Below, piece by piece: positions 6,271 to 6,352 of a DNA stretch of 6,352 nt (the first letter of the stretch is position 1; the number at the start of each line of letters is the position of its first letter). The stretch comes from Flavipsychrobacter sp. (GTDB taxonomy: Bacteria; Bacteroidota; Bacteroidia; Chitinophagales; Chitinophagaceae). The position numbers and the translations under genes are program-made. The stretch spans positions 1 to 6,352 of the forward strand of contig JAJNBR010000170.1 of NCBI GenBank assembly GCA_021156265.1, written 5' to 3'. The notes beneath the pieces were generated by a model, which worked only from the letters and a program-made list of their open reading frames with translations, had not been told where the DNA came from and ran no database searches.

Positions 6271-6352
6271 CTAATTAAGATAACCCAATGGTGTCATAAA
6301 ACCGGTGATCGTCAGCCCCGCAAGTAAAGTAACCACGATACAAGCTAACATG
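6271..6352 (-). CDS. C-terminal end of a possible membrane protein, 5' part outside window
   Basis: A - strand frame is open from the right edge to a TAG at 6271-6273 and encodes 26 residues in the window: a hydrophobic run (LACIVVTLLAGLTITGF), then MTPLGYLN and the stop. This looks like a final transmembrane helix with a short tail. The frame has an ATG at 6351, but a free-standing 26-residue peptide is less likely than the end of a longer gene. The family cannot be identified from so little. If real, it is transcribed in the same direction as sppA and lies 515 bases upstream of it. Confidence 0.4.
   Translation of the reverse strand, partial: MLACIVVTLLAGLTITGFMTPLGYLN

Noticed and set aside
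5996..6274. A 92-codon + strand frame at the right side
   Set aside because: Its composition is not protein-like, it overlaps the repeat structures, and its end overlaps the stop of the more plausible membrane-protein frame on the other strand.
6139..6306. Two ACCGGT palindromes (6139-6144 and 6301-6306)
   Set aside because: Six-base palindromes are expected by chance at this length, and their flanks do not match.

Overview
The window looks like ordinary chromosome from a Gram-negative member of the Bacteroidota. Three things point there: a Kdo synthesis gene (outer-membrane LPS), an S9B dipeptidyl-peptidase of the type common in that phylum, and a TATATTTG element upstream of sppA that fits the Bacteroidota -7 consensus TANNTTTG. 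Start codons also lack strong Shine-Dalgarno sequences. I see no mobile element, CRISPR array, tRNA or rRNA. The assignment to phylum is an inference; no marker gene settles the genus.

Left part, + strand (1-1652): the C-terminal catalytic domain of a prolyl-oligopeptidase/DPP IV-like serine peptidase enters from the left edge with a complete Ser-Asp-His triad. A short gap later comes a predicted secreted alpha/beta hydrolase of the DUF900/COG4782 type, with a recognisable Ser-Asp-His set but no known substrate. The two are probably co-transcribed.

Middle, - strand (5755 down to 1649): sppA (signal peptide peptidase), sdaA (iron-sulfur L-serine dehydratase) and kdsA (Kdo-8-phosphate synthase) lie head to tail with short gaps and probably form one transcription unit read from the sppA promoter. 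SppA and KdsA both serve the cell envelope; SdaA makes pyruvate from serine. No direct biochemical link among the three is evident. The kdsA and hydrolase stop codons overlap tail to tail within four bases, so no intergenic terminator separates the converging units.

Right part (5756-6270): about 515 bases without a convincing gene. It holds the probable sppA promoter, a second identical promoter-like 10-mer further out, a tract of three 21-base imperfect direct repeats immediately upstream of the promoter, and a weaker diverged direct repeat with a 101-base offset. At the right edge a short hydrophobic reading frame on the - strand may be the C-terminus of a membrane protein.

I did not find a clear undescribed system. 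The most interesting unexplained structure is the repeat-rich, long upstream region of sppA. The best mechanistic observations are the C-terminal cysteine of SdaA and the metal-dependent signature of KdsA.
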